NCBI RefSeq assembly: GCF_030409755.1
Contig: NZ_JAUFQE010000001.1
Location: 1,860,001 to 1,924,000, forward strand
DNA from: Vibrio lentus
GTDB lineage: Bacteria > Pseudomonadota > Gammaproteobacteria > Enterobacterales > Vibrionaceae
Length of the DNA stretch: 64,000 nt
Direction of reading: 5' to 3'
Both the position numbers and the translations under genes were made by a program. The first letter of the stretch is position 1. The number at the start of each line of letters is the position of its first letter. Of this stretch, positions 63,799 through 64,000 are shown in pieces. Under the pieces are notes generated by a model. That model searched no databases. It had not been told where the DNA came from and saw only the letters and a program-made list of their open reading frames with translations.

Positions 63799-64000
63799 CA
63801 AACACTCCAGCTTGTTAACTGGTATAAGTATTGACGAACTTGGGTAGGTTGCAAAAAATTGGTGCAATTAAGGCGGCGCTGCGACTAAGTCGTGCTTACG
63901 ATAGCTAAGTGAAATGAGAATAAAGCGTTATATTTAAGTGCTAATGGTCACTTGTGGTTGGTGGGGTTGCTCCGAGATGCTGGACAGGCTCGATGTGGGC

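Overview
This window comes from a marine gammaproteobacterium, almost certainly a Vibrio of the Splendidus/Harveyi group. The evidence is the chitin-binding GbpA lytic monooxygenase behind a c-di-GMP riboswitch, the Na+-dependent KtrAB potassium system, a Vibrio-type phosphonate locus that includes PbfA, and enterobacterial-type AroG and GntR proteins. Coding is dense and most operons end in clear intrinsic terminators. I saw no rRNA, tRNA, CRISPR array or prophage. The only mobile element is one IS200-type insertion.

Layout. (1) 1-6.4 kb: the 3' part of an aa3-type cytochrome c oxidase operon: ctaD (cut by the window edge), ctaG, ctaE, an antisense DUF2909 gene, SURF1, a Sco-like CxxxC membrane protein, ctaA and ctaB. 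(2) 6.5-10 kb: gbpA on the minus strand behind a GEMM-I riboswitch, then an XRE regulator, a DUF3313 lipoprotein and a DUF3820 protein. (3) 10-20.8 kb: aroG with a TyrR-like box, manC-manB for GDP-mannose, a MscS channel, ktrAB, a secreted MsrAB fusion, an OsmC protein and an OmpA-like porin. (4) 21.1-32.4 kb: a divergent 2-aminoethylphosphonate (AEP) locus. phnW-pbfA-phnX lie on the minus strand. phnS, a FAD amine oxidase, phnT, phnU, phnR and a DMT permease lie on the plus strand. phnT carries a frameshift at a short ATCG repeat. Three copies of a TGGTNNATACCA palindrome mark a likely PhnR regulon. (5) 32.4-38.8 kb: a gluconate regulon with a TRAP transporter, gntK, gnd and gntR, marked by GntR-type operators. 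(6) 38.9-46.2 kb: a Fur-boxed siderophore-interacting protein, a POT transporter with an IS200 element directly upstream, sdaA, a DUF218 protein, a membrane protein and a small lipoprotein. (7) 46.5-64 kb: a Nudix hydrolase, a LruC/GEVED secreted protein with a partner lipoprotein, a heterodimeric MdlAB-like ABC exporter, two small orphan proteins, cytochrome b561, a TPR membrane protein, a LysM/M23 endopeptidase behind a Zur-like box (ShyB-like), YbjQ, a LysR/EamA divergent pair and a large Cache-HAMP-GAF-HD-GYP protein.

How the parts work together. The phosphonate genes form a complete AEP-to-acetaldehyde-plus-phosphate route: uptake, transamination or oxidation, ammonia-lyase entry for hydroxylated AEP, and the hydrolase. 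Its uptake ATPase is interrupted in this copy. The gluconate genes couple TRAP uptake to phosphorylation and the oxidative pentose phosphate step. No strong candidate for a wholly new system is visible. The most interesting signals are the repeat-associated phnT frameshift, the inferred PhnR operators, the Zur-endopeptidase link, and a recurring pattern of short tandem arrays placed just 3' of stop codons.
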